A DNA stretch of 6,062 bases from Pseudomonadota bacterium. GTDB taxonomy: Bacteria; Desulfobacterota; Syntrophia; Syntrophales; JADFWA01. Location of the stretch: NCBI GenBank assembly GCA_030596145.1, contig JAUVKS010000127.1, forward strand, positions 1 to 6,062, written 5' to 3'. A program made the position numbers and the translations under genes. Under the pieces are notes generated by a model. That model had not been told where the DNA came from. It saw nothing but the letters and a program-made list of their open reading frames with translations, and did not search any database. Position 1 is the stretch's first letter; each line of letters opens with the position of its first letter. Below, piece by piece: positions 4,854 to 6,062 of the stretch.

Positions 4854-6047
4854 ATGCAAAAAACTCCGAAGGATGAACTGAGCAAGCGTGTCAGGACCTT
4901 ACAGGCGCGCATGGAACCCGAACAGATTGACGGGGCACTTATCGTACACAATGTCAACCTGTTCTATTTCGGCGGAACGGTTCAACAGGCCTACCTGTTC
5001 ATACCCGTTTCAGGAGAGCCGATATTCTTTGTCCGCAAAAACCCGGAGAGGGTCAAACGCGAATCCACCCTGGACAACATTGTTCCTGTACGTGGCCCCC
5101 GGGATTTGCCCGGGCTCTTGGCGGATTATGGATACCCCCAACTAAACAGGCTGGGTATGGAGCTTGATGTATTGCCTGTAAACCAGTATTTCCGTTACCT
5201 GAAGGCTTTGAAGCCGAAGGAAATAGTGGATATTTGGCCTGCCATTCAGGCTGTCAGGACTATCAAATCCGAGTATGAGATAGGGCTTATGAGAGAGGCG
5301 GCTTCACTCGCCGACTTTATGGTGGAGACCGCCCGGAACACACTTCGTGAAGGGATCACCGAAGTTGAACTTGCCGCTGCAGTTGAAGCGGCGGCGAGAG
5401 CGAAGGGACATCAGGGCCTGATTCGCATGCGGACATTCAATCAGGAAAACTACTGGGGGCATCTGGTATCCGGCCCGGAGGCCTGCGAACCGGCATTTAT
5501 AAACAGTCTCACCGGTGGGTGGGGGCTTAGTACCGCGCTGCCTTCCGGAGCGGGAAGGCGTTCCATCAGCCGTCATGAACCGGTCATCTTTGATCTGTGT
5601 GCGTGTCTGAATGGATATATTATTGACCGTACCCGTACACTGTGCCTTGGGAGCCTTCCGGATAAACTGAAAAAGGCCTACGAGGTTACGATGGAGATCG
5701 AGCAGGCACTGGAAAAGATGGTTCGACCAGGTGTAACCGCCGGTGAATTGTATCTTGAAGCGGAGCGAATTGCCGAATCTTACGGTCTGGGTGAATACTT
5801 TATGGGTCGTGGTGACCAGCATGTCGGTTTCTGTGGACACGGAGTTGGACTGGAGGTTGATGAACCGCCTGTTATCACAAAAAGATCTGAAACGGCCCTG
5901 GCTCCCGGAATGGTCATTGCCATAGAACCCAAGTTTGGTTTTCCCGATGCGGGAATAGTTGGTGTGGAGGATACCTTTGTGGTGACGGAGACAGGCAGTG
6001 AGAAACTGACTTTCGCCGGCTACGACGTTGAGATAGACCAAGAGTAG
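4854..6047 (+). CDS. M24-family metallopeptidase-like protein (Xaa-Pro aminopeptidase/creatinase fold)
   Basis: This 397-residue cytosolic protein has no signal peptide. An N-terminal creatinase-type domain (about 10-135) precedes a pita-bread catalytic domain (about 140-395). All five expected metal ligands are present: Asp247 (IFDLCACLNGY), Asp258 (IIDRTRT), His329 (GHGVGLE), Glu358 (AIEPKF) and Glu372 (GVEDTF). M24 proteins of this type usually cleave the bond before proline in peptides. Two auxiliary histidines of aminopeptidase P seem absent: Asp336 stands where GLEVHEPP is typical, and the usual PHY/PHG segment before the first Asp is replaced by a Gly- and Pro-containing stretch (220-233). 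It therefore belongs to a side branch of uncertain substrate. AAAGGA lies 10 bases before the ATG; a closer GAAGGA directly touches it, so the start is likely but not certain. A terminator and a repeat region separate it from the mutase operon, so no functional tie is implied. Confidence 0.88.
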   Translation: MQKTPKDELSKRVRTLQARMEPEQIDGALIVHNVNLFYFGGTVQQAYLFIPVSGEPIFFVRKNPERVKRESTLDNIVPVRGPRDLPGLLADYGYPQLNRLGMELDVLPVNQYFRYLKALKPKEIVDIWPAIQAVRTIKSEYEIGLMREAASLADFMVETARNTLREGITEVELAAAVEAAARAKGHQGLIRMRTFNQENYWGHLVSGPEACEPAFINSLTGGWGLSTALPSGAGRRSISRHEPVIFDLCACLNGYIIDRTRTLCLGSLPDKLKKAYEVTMEIEQALEKMVRPGVTAGELYLEAERIAESYGLGEYFMGRGDQHVGFCGHGVGLEVDEPPVITKRSETALAPGMVIAIEPKFGFPDAGIVGVEDTFVVTETGSEKLTFAGYDVEIDQE

Positions 6048-6062
6048 TAAAGAGACAAGGTT

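Noticed and set aside
5304..6041. Long minus-strand open frame (245 codons) opposite the M24 gene
   Set aside because: Antisense to a protein with all five metal ligands in order; no domain or ribosome site supports it.

Overview
The window holds six protein genes in three transcription units. The flavour is that of an anaerobic, coenzyme-A-centred bacterium. Shine-Dalgarno sequences are strong (AAGGAGG, AGGAGG), one sigma-70/sigma-A type promoter is near-consensus, base composition is moderate, and gene content includes a split B12-dependent acyl-CoA mutase, a DUF6125-like protein and an M24 peptidase homologue. This fits anaerobic Firmicutes (Peptococcaceae-like), Desulfobacterota or Chloroflexota. 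The sequence alone does not decide between them, and the lineage guess is inference.

Left part (1-1010, minus strand). A small operon reads leftwards out of the window. First comes a 250-residue DUF6125-like protein of unknown function, with a cysteine-rich C-terminal half. Its stop codon directly abuts the start of a truncated gene whose 85 visible residues match the N-terminus of methylthioribose-1-phosphate isomerase (MtnA/eIF2B-like), but with the family's RGAP motif changed to QGAG. A TTGACA-17-TATACT promoter lies about 110 bases before the first start codon.

Divergent control region (1011-1409). This gene-free stretch carries the minus-strand promoter, a perfect 14-bp palindrome near a weak plus-strand -10 box, a second inverted repeat, and a leader hairpin in front of the mutase gene.

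Central operon (1410-4613, plus strand). A 560-residue mutase large subunit is followed by a 134-residue B12-binding subunit and a MeaB/ArgK-type GTPase chaperone. A strong intrinsic terminator closes the unit. The large subunit looks like methylmalonyl-CoA mutase overall. However, the two residues that read the substrate carboxylate (Tyr89, Arg207) are Phe and Gln, as in isobutyryl-CoA mutase, and the Asp that marks 2-hydroxyisobutyryl-CoA mutase is Ala. The most likely reaction is therefore carbon-skeleton isomerisation of an uncharged branched acyl-CoA such as isobutyryl-CoA to butyryl-CoA. The small subunit carries the cobalamin ligand histidine, and the GTPase would load and protect the cofactor.

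Right part (4614-6062, plus strand). A 240-base spacer packed with short palindromes, resembling dispersed intergenic repeats, precedes an M24-family (creatinase/aminopeptidase P fold) protein. It keeps all five metal ligands but lacks auxiliary histidines expected of true aminopeptidase P. It appears to be a separate transcription unit.
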